From the NCBI RefSeq assembly GCF_017301635.1, contig NZ_CP071091.1:9478501-9542500 (forward strand): a DNA stretch of 64,000 nt. The letters are read 5' to 3'. Both the position numbers and the translations under genes were made by a program. Shown here one piece after another: positions 36,292-44,003 of the stretch. Source of the stretch: Myxococcus landrumus (GTDB taxonomy: Bacteria > Myxococcota > Myxococcia > Myxococcales > Myxococcaceae). Position 1 is the first letter of the stretch; each line of letters starts with the position of its first letter. The notes beneath the pieces are model-generated. The model ran no database searches, was not told the origin of the DNA, and worked only from the letters and a program-made list of their open reading frames with translations.

Positions 36292-36960
36292 ATGGACAAG
36301 ACGCGGACCGAGGCGGAAGAGACACAGCCAGCGGAGATCCTCCGCGAGTACGGCCCCTTCGATGCCGCCTCGCGCGTCCATGGCGTGACGTATGACGGCG
36401 CGAGTGTCTGGTTCGCTGGAGGCGAGAAGCTTCAGTCCTTCGACCCGGCGAGTGGTGAGCCGGGGCGCACCCTCGACATCCCATGTGATGCGGGGACGGC
36501 CTTCGATGGCCGGTATCTCTTCCAGCTCGGCGAGGGCCTCATCCGGAAGATCGACCCTGGGACCGGACAGGTGCTGAAGACCGTGCCTGCTCCCGGCCAG
36601 GGTGGCGACTCGGGGCTCACCTGGGCCGAGGGGTTCTTGTGGGTCGGACAGTTTCGTGGCCGGGTGATTCATCAAATCGACCCCGAGACGGGCGCTGTCC
36701 TGCGCACCCTTGAATCCAAGCGCTTCGTCACAGGTGTGACATGGGTGGAGGGGGAGCTGTGGCACGGCACGATGGAGGGCGACTCGAGTGACATCCGGCG
36801 AATCGACCCGAAAGATGGTCGTGTGCTCGTCCGGCTCACGCTGCCCGAGGGGCAGACTGTCTCGGGGCTCGAGTCGGATGGCGGCGACATCTTCTACGCG
36901 GGCGGGGGCGCCAGCCGCACGGTTCGCGCGGTGAGGCGGCCCCGGCGCTCGCGCCGCTGA
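36292..36960 (+). CDS. cytoplasmic beta-propeller-like protein (glutamine cyclotransferase-like)
   Basis: 222 residues without a signal peptide. About five repeats of 40 residues follow the pattern GVTYDGxxVWF...IDPxTGxVLxT, as in glutamine cyclotransferase-like and NHL/Vgb-like propellers. Examples are GVTYDGASVWFAGG, LTWAEGFLWVGQF and GVTWVEGELWHG. The catalytic residues of true glutaminyl-peptide cyclotransferases are not evident, so an enzymatic role is not supported. GGAG precedes ATG 36292. The basic tail RRPRRSRR is odd. Nothing coding was seen in 36961-37176. Confidence 0.7.
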   Translation: MDKTRTEAEETQPAEILREYGPFDAASRVHGVTYDGASVWFAGGEKLQSFDPASGEPGRTLDIPCDAGTAFDGRYLFQLGEGLIRKIDPGTGQVLKTVPAPGQGGDSGLTWAEGFLWVGQFRGRVIHQIDPETGAVLRTLESKRFVTGVTWVEGELWHGTMEGDSSDIRRIDPKDGRVLVRLTLPEGQTVSGLESDGGDIFYAGGGASRTVRAVRRPRRSRR

Positions 36961-37200
36961 TGCCGTGACTCCAGACGGGCGCATGCCGGTGGGCGTGGTG
37001 CTTGGTATCGCCTCCCTCGTGGCGATGGACTGATTCCCAAGGCTGCCAGATCACAAACCTTCGAACTCTCCCCTCATAGGTACGAAGGATTGGCGCGAGA
37101 CGCGACCCCTCAAGACCTGGAGTGCTAGGTACGTGTTGTGAAGTTGGGAAACACGCCAGGGCAGCCTCGTCCCCGTCTAGCAGGGTGTTGAGAAACCCCT

Positions 37201-38562
37201 GGTCAAGTCCCGAATCGTGTGTAGTTGGTTCGGAGGGGGTACGGGAGAGGAATGCTCCTTTGCGGCATCATTCAGTGGTGTCTGGGTTTGAAGTCAGCAA
37301 GGCCATGTCGAGGTAGCGGCGGTCATCCCAGATGCCAGTGACTTCGAGGGCGACGGCGGTGATGAGGCGCCAGGCGCTGGCGCGGTCCGGGAAGGCGCCC
37401 ACTGCGCGGATGCGACGCTTCACCTCGCCATGGAGTCGCTCCAGGCCGTTGGTGCTGCGAAGCCGCTTCCAGTGGACCTTGGGGAAAGAGAAGAAGCAGG
37501 TGGCCGAGGGGAAGCCCTCGCGCAGGCACTCCATGGCCTCGGGAACCTGGCGACCCAGGCCGGCCTGGAGTGCCTCCAGGCGCTTCCTGGCGTCCTGGGG
37601 GGTTGGCGCCTCGAAGACGGCCGAGGTCTCCTTGCCGAGCCGTCCACGCAGCCGCCAGGGGGCCTTGGCGAGGACGTTCCGAGTCAGGTGCACCGTGCAA
37701 CGCTGGAGCTGGGCCTCGGGCAGGGACTGCCGGGCCGCGGCGGCCAGCCCCGCGTGCCCGTCGGCGATGACAAGCCGCACACCCTTCAGGCCGCGCTCGA
37801 GCAGTTGGCGAAGCAGCTCCAGCCAGGAGTCCTGCGACTCGCTGCCACCCAGCGTCACGGCCAGCAGGTGCCGGTGCCCGTCCTCGCCCACGCCGTAAGC
37901 CACCAGGGCCGAGACGTTCTGCACCGTGCGCGCCCACCTCGCATCCAGGAAGGTGGCATCCAAGTAGAGGTAGGGGAATGCCTGGGTGAGGGGTTGGGTG
38001 CGAAGTCCCTCCACCTTCTCTTCGAGGGACTTCGTCACTCGGCTCACCGTCGAGCGCGAAACCTCCTCGCCCATGAGTGCCCGTGTGACTCGGCCCATCT
38101 TCCTCGTGGAGACGCCCTGCACGTACGCACTGGTGATTGCCTCGTCGAGCTCTTCGCTGCGCCGCTTGTATCGGCCCAGTACTGCCTCCGCCGAGCCGCT
38201 GCTCCGCGTCCGCGGCACGGCCACCTCCAGGTGCCCCATCGAGGTCAGCAGGCCTCGCAGGTAGCTGCCATTGCGCTGGTCCTTTCGCCCCGCCACCTGC
38301 TGCCAGCGCCCCGCGCCCACCAGGCCCCGAATCTCCTCCTCCAGCAACATCTCCAGCGTCATGCGAATGGCACCCAGGAAGAGAGCGCGCACATCGGTGC
38401 GCACCTCCTCGTGCGAGGGCGCGGCAAACTCGGTATCGTCCACTTCAGGGAACTCCTCGGCTCCCCTGCCAGGGGGAGACCGTCTCGGTTGGTTTCTCCG
38501 AGGAGCTTCCCTCTTTCCCGCTCAGTCCTGCTCGCCGACTACACACTTATAGGGACACGACC
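37201..38562 (-). mobile_element. IS256-family element nested in the IS5-like element
   Basis: 1362 bp with imperfect terminal inverted repeats (GGTCAAGTCCCGAATCGTGT against, read inward, GGTCGTGTCCCTATAAGTGT). Both continue into GTAGTxGG. An exact 8-bp target duplication AAACCCCT flanks it at 37193-37200 and 38563-38570. Joining the flanks restores the left end of the IS5-like element. The transposase is intact, so this is the younger insertion. Confidence 0.92.
37268..38443 (-). CDS. IS256-family transposase
   Basis: 391 residues, the usual length. The RNase-H-like DDE domain is visible as Asp in LYLDATF, Asp in LVIADGHAG and Glu in TNGLERLHGEVKRR, with the family motifs GRKDQRNGSYLRG and CTVHLTRNVLAK. 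It catalyses cut-and-paste or copy-out transposition of its element. The frame is intact from start to stop and fills the element between its inverted repeats. Confidence 0.95.
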   Translation of the reverse strand: MDDTEFAAPSHEEVRTDVRALFLGAIRMTLEMLLEEEIRGLVGAGRWQQVAGRKDQRNGSYLRGLLTSMGHLEVAVPRTRSSGSAEAVLGRYKRRSEELDEAITSAYVQGVSTRKMGRVTRALMGEEVSRSTVSRVTKSLEEKVEGLRTQPLTQAFPYLYLDATFLDARWARTVQNVSALVAYGVGEDGHRHLLAVTLGGSESQDSWLELLRQLLERGLKGVRLVIADGHAGLAAAARQSLPEAQLQRCTVHLTRNVLAKAPWRLRGRLGKETSAVFEAPTPQDARKRLEALQAGLGRQVPEAMECLREGFPSATCFFSFPKVHWKRLRSTNGLERLHGEVKRRIRAVGAFPDRASAWRLITAVALEVTGIWDDRRYLDMALLTSNPDTTE

Positions 38563-38627
38563 AAACCCCTTCGGGGGATCGACACCCCGCGGCGTGACGT
38601 GGTGTCCTCCGCGCATCGGAGGCAGCG

Positions 38628-39717
38628 ATGCGCGGACGGCCCAAGCAGCAGACAACGCTATTCAGCTTGAGGACGCCGGGGGACCGAGTCCCAGCGGGCC
38701 ATCCACTGCGCAGGGTGAAGGACATGGCGGACGCCGCGCTGGCGGCGCTCTCTGCGACGTTTGATGCGAGTACAGCGGCACTGGCCGGCCGAGCATTCCT
38801 CCGGAGCAGTTGCTGAAGTCCTGCCTCCTGATGGCGTTCTACTCGGTAAGGAGTGAGCGACTCTTCTGCGAGCAGCTCGACTACAACCTCCTCTTCCGGT
38901 GGTTCCTCGACATGGGATGGAGGACGCGTCCTTCGACCACAGCACCTTCTCGCAGAACCGGGACCGGCTGCTGGAGCATGACGTTGCCCGGAGATTCTTC
39001 ATGGCGGTCATGAGCCAGGCGCGAAGCGCGGGGCTCACCAGCAGTGCGCACTTCAGCGTGGATGGCAGCCTGATTGAGGCCTGGGCATCCCTGAAGTCGT
39101 TCCGCCCGAAGGAAGAGACAGAGGACAAGAAGGAGCCGCCCGACGACAAGGGCAACCCGACGGTGAACTTTCACGGGCAGAAGAGGGGCAACGAGACGCA
39201 CGCCTCGACGACGGACCCGGAGGCGAGGCTTGCGCGCAAGGGTGGCGGCAAGGAGGCGCGGCTGGCCTACAGCCTCAATGGCGTCATGGAGAATCGCAAC
39301 GGGCTGCTCGTGCACCTCGCGGTGATGCCGGCGGATGGCTTCGCCGAGCGCGACGCGGCGGTGATGATGCTCGAGGGGTTGAAGTCTCGGAACGCGCGCG
39401 CTTCCGTGGGGGCGGACAAGGGCTACGACACGGCGGACTTCGTCGCCGACTGCCGGCGCATGGGAGTGACGCCTCATATTGCTCAGACGACGGACACTCG
39501 ACGCCGCTCGGCCATCGACAGGCGAACGACGAGGCCCGCCGGATACGCCCTCAGCCAACGGATACGGAAACGAATCGAAGAGGTTTGGGGCTGGATGAAG
39601 ACGGTGGGCGGCTTCCGTAAGACGCGTTTCAAAGGACGGGAGCGGACGGAACTGGCGGCCTACCTGGTGGCCGCCGCGTACAACCTGGTGCGGATGGCGC
39701 GGCTGGCTGCCGCATAG
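38628..39717 (+). pseudogene. IS5-like transposase with two single-base deletions
   Basis: Three frames are needed to read the protein. Frame one starts at ATG 38628 (TLFSLRTPGDRVPAGHPLR) and runs to about 38770. There one base is missing, since GCGAGTACAGC should read GCGATGTACAGC. The second frame (IPPEQLLKSCLLMAFYSVRS, LDYNLLFRWFLDMG) runs to about 38915, where another base is missing. The third frame (EDASFDHSTFSQNRDRLLEH, ADKGYDTADFV, GYALSQRIRKRIEEVWGWMK) runs to the stop at 39717. DUF772 and DDE_Tnp_1 regions are both recognisable. The element cannot encode its own transposase. Confidence 0.9.
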
Positions 39718-39763
39718 CCGCTCTTCGCCCCCCGGATGACAAGGTTGCGAACGAAGGGCACGA

Positions 39764-39796
39764 GAAGCCCGGTCTCATGCCTTCAGACCGGGCTTC
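39764..39796 (+). terminator. hairpin at the end of the IS5-like element
   Basis: GAAGCCCGGTCT at 39764-39775 and AGACCGGGCTTC at 39785-39796 form a perfect 12-bp stem followed by TTCAACAGCC. It lies just inside the right inverted repeat, which it overlaps. Confidence 0.65.
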
Positions 39797-39871
39797 TTCA
39801 ACAGCCTGCTAGTAGTTCGACCGGTTCGAGGAACCGATGCAGTTGCGTCTATCGGGGATTGGCATGTGTTC

Positions 39872-41395
39872 CTATGCCACCTTGTTCCGCGTCTGCTGAA
39901 TCTTGGGAGGTTCTTCGGAGAGTCTCGGGGGGGCTTTCGAGGAGATACCCAGGGCTCGGAGCAAGCTGTCAGCGATGTGCCACGCAAGAAGTGGAGGGAC
40001 GCTGTTCCCGATTTGCCGGAAGGCCGGATTCATGGTTCCAGCAAATCGGAATCCATCGGGAAACGATTGGAGGCGCGCAGCCTCCCGTACTGAAATCACC
40101 CGCTGCTGCTCTGAGTCGTAGTGGATATGGCTGTAGGTGTCCTTGCCCAGATGCGCCATCAATGTCCGAGCAGGTTCATCCTTGGCCAGCTTGCGCCATT
40201 TGTTGGGGAACTTTCCTGGGTCATAGGGGGGGACGTAGGACGCCTTGAGGTCCTCGTAGTCGTCGGAGCCTTCAGGAATGGCCCTTCCCGCCCTCTGTCG
40301 CTTCTCCAGCTCCTTCAGGAAGAATTGCACGGCCCGGGCGTGGACCTTCGGGTAGTCCTCACCTGGCTCCATTTCCTTGAACAGCCTGTAGTCACGCTGG
40401 GTCAGGCAGCGGGTGACGTGGTCTCTCAGGAACCCATCCGACTTGAACCCCGGCCACTCCCGCATGAGTCGTGAGTATTCACTGTGGGGGGGCTTTTCAT
40501 GAGGAATACGACCATCAAGCCTGCGTGTGCCTCGGCGGTCTTGTCCGCGGAGATGTGCTGTCAGCGCGGGCAAGTCTCCCAGCGCCTCATAGGTCGTCAC
40601 GGCAGACTGGGCACCTGAATCAGTGGCGGGGGCGGGGACGTACCAGGAGGCCTTCCTCGATGATCGGGACAGCACATTCTTCAGCGCCACCATCCGGCTG
40701 CTTGAGTAGCCTCGTGGGAGTTCGACGTTTCGTGAAGGCACCGGGAAGCAGGGATCGCTTCCAGTCTCCTTGTGGACGGCAACAAGGAAGAATCGTTCAC
40801 GCATCTGCGGAACGTCATAGCTGGATGCGTTCAGGAGCGTGTAGGCACAGCGGTATCCCATTTCCGTGAGCGACTTACAGATGTCATCGCCGAGATTCTG
40901 CCCACCCCAGTTGAGGATGTCTGGGACGTTCTCCATGACGAGCGCGATGGGCTTCAGAGCACGGACGTACTGGAGGTATTGGACATAGAGCGTGGCGCGT
41001 GGGTCCTGCTTGAACGCCTCGGGATTCTTGGCCACCTCTCGCAGCTTTGCTCGTCCGACACGCGTGAATGCCGGGCAGGGAGGGCCGCCGACAATCAGGT
41101 CCACTCCCTTTTCAGGCGAGCCCTCCTGTAGGAGATTGATCAGATCCCCGGCCTTGTGCTGGAGGATGTCCCTGGCCAGGGCGTGACGTGTGTCTGGCTC
41201 GCCGCCGATGAGGGGATGGAAGTTCGTCGCATGCGAAGCAGCCGCATGTGCGTCGAGCTCTACCCCACCAACGCTCCTGCAGCCCGCACTGACGAAGCCG
41301 AGTGTGAGCCCCCCGCATCCAGAGAAGAGATCGAGCAGTCGAGGCGGCTCTCCGGTCCTGAGCCTTGTGAGCTTTGTCTCGACGCTTGGTGCCAT
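39872..41395 (-). CDS. dcm: DNA (cytosine-5) methyltransferase
   Basis: 507 residues. C5-methyltransferase motifs are complete: motif I DLFSGCGGLTLGF, motif IV GGPPCPAFT with the nucleophile Cys107, motif VI ENV (VMENVPDILNWG), motif IX/X RLQSFPDGFRFAG and QIGNSVPPLLAWHIAD. It would methylate cytosine in a specific site, which cannot be read from sequence. The vsr gene lies 66 bp upstream on the same strand. The pair is visibly less GC-rich than the surrounding genes, and an IS element lies 59 bp past its end, both fitting horizontal transfer. Confidence 0.95.
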   Translation of the reverse strand: MAPSVETKLTRLRTGEPPRLLDLFSGCGGLTLGFVSAGCRSVGGVELDAHAAASHATNFHPLIGGEPDTRHALARDILQHKAGDLINLLQEGSPEKGVDLIVGGPPCPAFTRVGRAKLREVAKNPEAFKQDPRATLYVQYLQYVRALKPIALVMENVPDILNWGGQNLGDDICKSLTEMGYRCAYTLLNASSYDVPQMRERFFLVAVHKETGSDPCFPVPSRNVELPRGYSSSRMVALKNVLSRSSRKASWYVPAPATDSGAQSAVTTYEALGDLPALTAHLRGQDRRGTRRLDGRIPHEKPPHSEYSRLMREWPGFKSDGFLRDHVTRCLTQRDYRLFKEMEPGEDYPKVHARAVQFFLKELEKRQRAGRAIPEGSDDYEDLKASYVPPYDPGKFPNKWRKLAKDEPARTLMAHLGKDTYSHIHYDSEQQRVISVREAARLQSFPDGFRFAGTMNPAFRQIGNSVPPLLAWHIADSLLRALGISSKAPPRLSEEPPKIQQTRNKVA

Positions 41396-41461
41396 GTCGC
41401 CCGGCGTTATACCTCAGCGCCCCAGAGCGTCACGTTCCCTGTAGGAGGTGCAACGGGGAGT

Positions 41462-42010
41462 TCATGGCCGCTTCCACTTTTTCGTGCTCCTTTGTACGAC
41501 AATGGAGCGCCTCGTTGCCGGGTCTCGCAGCTCCTCCATCCATCGATTCTCCATCTCTCCTGCTCCCTCGATGGGGGTGACCTGCACGACACGCCAGGTG
41601 TCGCGCTGTGTGGTCGTTGCCCCCTGGAGTGCCTGGCGGATGCACTCCACGAGTTCCTCACGGGATTCGAAGATCTCGTGCTCCCAGAATCGGAAGACGC
41701 GCCATCCTGTTTCTTCCAACAGCAGTGTCTGTCGGCGGTCGCGCTCTACGTTGCCGCGCAGCTTCGACGACCAGAAGTTGTTGCGTGTCCGGGGACGCAC
41801 ATAGTGCTCCGGGCAACCATGCCAGAAGCAACCGTCGATGAAGACGGCGACCCTTGGTCCAGGAAACACCACATCGGGTCTTCCATGGGGAGTTCTTGCA
41901 TGAAGTCGGAACCGCAGCCCAGCACGCCAGAGCGCCGAACGAAGGATGCGCTCTGGCGACGTATCCCGGCTGCGGATGCGTGACATCTGTTCGGAGCGGG
42001 AGAGGGACAT
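41462..42010 (-). CDS. vsr: very short patch repair (Vsr) endonuclease
   Basis: 182 residues. Vsr signatures are present: MSRIRSRDTSPE, LRFRLHARTPHGRPDVVFPG, the active-site region AVFIDGCFWHGCPEHY and GWRVFRFWEHEI. Vsr cuts next to T:G mismatches that arise when 5-methylcytosine deaminates, so it pairs with dcm. The ATG at 42010 is preferred, since the next one (MSRIR, 21 bp further in) is the usual family start and also possible. It lies 66 bp upstream of dcm. No restriction endonuclease was seen. Confidence 0.93.
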   Translation of the reverse strand: MSLSRSEQMSRIRSRDTSPERILRSALWRAGLRFRLHARTPHGRPDVVFPGPRVAVFIDGCFWHGCPEHYVRPRTRNNFWSSKLRGNVERDRRQTLLLEETGWRVFRFWEHEIFESREELVECIRQALQGATTTQRDTWRVVQVTPIEGAGEMENRWMEELRDPATRRSIVVQRSTKKWKRP

Positions 42011-42190
42011 GGAATGGATGCTACTCCACGGGTCCTGTGCGGCACGTTGCCCCTCTCCAGGGGACACACGCTGATTGTTGCAGGGCTCGTGAGGCCGCGT
42101 CTTGCGTACCCGCGGTCAATGCAGATGACCTTGCCTGCCGGGTTTGCTCCGCTCGCGCGGACAGTCATGTCGTACCTCCAGGAGTTGTCG

Positions 42191-42217
42191 GCGGTCATCA
42201 AGAGAAGAGATGACCGC
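42191..42217 (-). terminator. hairpin downstream of the desaturase gene
   Basis: GCGGTCATC at 42191-42199 and GATGACCGC at 42209-42217 form a perfect 9-bp stem, 38 bp past the desaturase stop codon. I see no gene in 42011-42255. Confidence 0.5.
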
Positions 42218-42255
42218 TGCTGACAGGTCGCGGCCCCAGGGGCTTCGGAACTCGC

Positions 42256-43035
42256 TCAGGCCTCGGCGCGCGCTGGGTCCAACTGCTCGGGCCTGGGAAT
42301 GAGGTAGGCGCGGTCGATGGTCGCGAGCCCCAGCTTCTCCAGCGCGAGGCAGGCCACGAAGCCCAGGTCCACTTCGTAGCGGTGGTGCGAGAAGGACGCG
42401 GAGCCCGGATAGGCGTGGTGGTTGTTCTGGAAACCCTCGCCCATGATGAGCCAGGCGGTCAGGTGGTTGTTGCGCGAGTTGTCGCGGGTGTCGAAGTTGC
42501 GCCCGCCCACCGCATGCCCCAGCGCGTTGACGAGGCCGCCCTGCACCGGGTGGCTCATCATCCCAAAGAAGTACGCCGCGCCCAGCATCCAACCCACGCT
42601 CAGCGCCATCACGAGCCCCACGCCCGCATGCACCGCATACGGCAACCACCAGAGGTTCTTGCGGTTCAGGGCGTTGAGCGGGAAGTCGAGGTCCTTCGCG
42701 TACTTCGTGTACTCGGGCTGCTCACGCATCAGCCCCACGATGACGCGCTTGTAGCTGCGCAACTGCTCGCTCGCGATGCCCAGCAGCCCCACATTCACGG
42801 GGGAGTGCGGGTCCAGCGGGGTGTCGGAGTGCTCGTGGTGCAGCCGGTGCATCACCACCCACGCCTTGGGGTCCAGACCGGTGAACCAGTTGCCTCCCAC
42901 CACGAGCAGCCGACGCAGGCCCGGGTGCAGCCGCACCGCCTTGTGCGCGAGCCCCCGGTGGTAACCCACCGTGATGACAAGGATGTTGAGCAGGTAGGCG
43001 CCGGTGAAGACGAGGCCGCAGAGGATGAGATACAC
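42256..43035 (-). CDS. membrane fatty acid desaturase
   Basis: 259 residues. The three His boxes of membrane di-iron desaturases are present: YHRGLAH, MHRLHHEHSD and FQNNHHAYP. Membrane segments flank them (YLILCGLVFTGAYLLNILVI, ALSVGWMLGAAYFFGMM). Delta-9 acyl-CoA desaturases of this type insert a double bond into acyl chains of membrane lipids. The protein is short, so the first membrane segment is at the very N-terminus. The start GTG 43035 has GGGAG upstream. It is divergent from a TetR gene across a triple operator, which suggests lipid-responsive control. Confidence 0.9.
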   Translation of the reverse strand: MYLILCGLVFTGAYLLNILVITVGYHRGLAHKAVRLHPGLRRLLVVGGNWFTGLDPKAWVVMHRLHHEHSDTPLDPHSPVNVGLLGIASEQLRSYKRVIVGLMREQPEYTKYAKDLDFPLNALNRKNLWWLPYAVHAGVGLVMALSVGWMLGAAYFFGMMSHPVQGGLVNALGHAVGGRNFDTRDNSRNNHLTAWLIMGEGFQNNHHAYPGSASFSHHRYEVDLGFVACLALEKLGLATIDRAYLIPRPEQLDPARAEA

Positions 43036-43056
43036 GGAGGTCTCCCGAAACCGGCG

Positions 43057-43096
43057 GGTAACCTACTTGCCGGTAACTTACGAATCGGTAACCTAC
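43057..43096. promoter_or_regulatory. three-copy GGTAACYTAC operator
   Basis: GGTAACCTAC at 43057-43066, GGTAACTTAC at 43072-43081 and GGTAACCTAC at 43087-43096 are direct repeats spaced exactly 15 bp start to start. The middle copy contains the perfect palindrome GTAACTTAC. They fill the 84-bp gap between the desaturase and TetR genes and are the likely TetR binding sites. Confidence 0.75.
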
Positions 43097-43119
43097 GCTT
43101 GAGTAGCCTAGAGGTCAAG

Positions 43120-43758
43120 GTGGCCAAGAAACAGCGTTTGACCGGGCCGCAGCGGCGCGCCCAATTGCTGGAGGTGGGCAGGGAGCTCTTCGCCTCTCGT
43201 GGTTACGAAGCGACGGCCATCGAAGAGGTGGCGGCGCAGGCGGGGGTCTCCAAGCCCATCGTCTACGAGCACTTCGGGGCGAAGGAGGGCCTCTACGCGG
43301 CCATCGTGGAGCAGGAGATGGACGCGCTGGTGCAGCGCATGTCGGACGCCATCGCGCAGGGCACTCCGCGCGAGCGCTTCGAGGGCGCGGTGCTGGCCTT
43401 CCTCTCCTACGCGAAGGAGGAGCCGGCGGGCTTCGCCGTCCTCACGCGAGACTCGCCCACGTCCAGTGCACGGCGCGGCCTCACCCGCGTCATCGACGAC
43501 CTGGCGCAGAGGGTGGGGGATATCTTCCAGGCGGAGTTCAGCCGCGCGGGCTTCAACGCCAAGGTCGCCCCGGTGTACGCGAACGCACTCGTCGGAATGG
43601 TGACGCAGGTGGGGGTGTGGTGGGCGGCGGAGGGCCGTCCCATCTCGCTCGAGCACGTGGCGAAGCACGTGGCGGCGCTGGGGTGGATGGGGCTGCGGCA
43701 CCTGCCTCGAGAGCCCGCCGCGCTGGGGGCCAGGCCCAAGGGAAAGACCAAGGGCTGA
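43120..43758 (+). CDS. TetR-family transcriptional regulator
   Basis: 212 residues. The N-terminal HTH is typical (RAQLLEVGRELFASRGYEAT, IEEVAAQAGVSKPIVYEHFG, AKEGLYAAIVE). The C-terminal ligand-binding part is like that of many fatty-acid-related TetR proteins. The start GTG 43120 has GAGG 5 bp upstream. It is divergent from the desaturase gene, and the repeats between them suggest that it represses that gene and itself. Confidence 0.9.
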   Translation: MAKKQRLTGPQRRAQLLEVGRELFASRGYEATAIEEVAAQAGVSKPIVYEHFGAKEGLYAAIVEQEMDALVQRMSDAIAQGTPRERFEGAVLAFLSYAKEEPAGFAVLTRDSPTSSARRGLTRVIDDLAQRVGDIFQAEFSRAGFNAKVAPVYANALVGMVTQVGVWWAAEGRPISLEHVAKHVAALGWMGLRHLPREPAALGARPKGKTKG

Positions 43759-43785
43759 GCCGCGCGGCACCCTGGGCCGGCGGGA

Positions 43786-43822
43786 CAGGGGAGGTCCGGC
43801 TGGTTGCTCGGCCCTCCCCCTG
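43786..43822 (+). terminator. weak hairpin after the TetR gene
   Basis: CAGGGGAGG at 43786-43794 pairs with CCTCCCCCTG at 43813-43822, with one bulged base, 28 bp past the TetR stop codon. I see no gene in the rest of 43759-44003. Confidence 0.4.
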
Positions 43823-44003
43823 GTGTGACCTTCATCCATCGCGGGCGGGAAGGCCCTCCCAGCTGTGTCCTCATGCCCCGCGACGCGCGGTGCTCCGGGG
43901 CTCTTTTCGGGTGCGCGTCCACCTGTGGGGCAGGGTGCTTGTACGTCGCACCTTCGATGAAGAGGTTCTGCGCCGCCTTTGGATGTCGCGGAGGAGGTGC
44001 TTC

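Larger units (their letters stand above)
37181..39808 (+). mobile_element. IS5-like element, interrupted and frameshifted
   Basis: The ends are related inverted repeats: CAGGGTGTTGAGAAACCCC at the left and, read inward, CAGGCTGTTGAAGAAGCCCG at the right. CTAG flanks both ends (37177-37180 and 39809-39812), matching the YTAR-type 4-bp target duplication of IS5-group elements. Without the nested IS256 element and its duplication the length is 1258 bp, normal for the family. Its transposase has two frameshifts. Confidence 0.85.

Noticed and set aside
42382-43119. Upstream extension of the TetR gene by 246 codons
   Set aside because: It crosses the desaturase gene antisense, and the TetR HTH starts right after GTG 43120.
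43617-44003. Upstream extension of the beta-helix lipoprotein gene
   Set aside because: It overlaps the TetR gene and has no leader. The lipoprotein signal starts at 44004 behind GAGGAGG.
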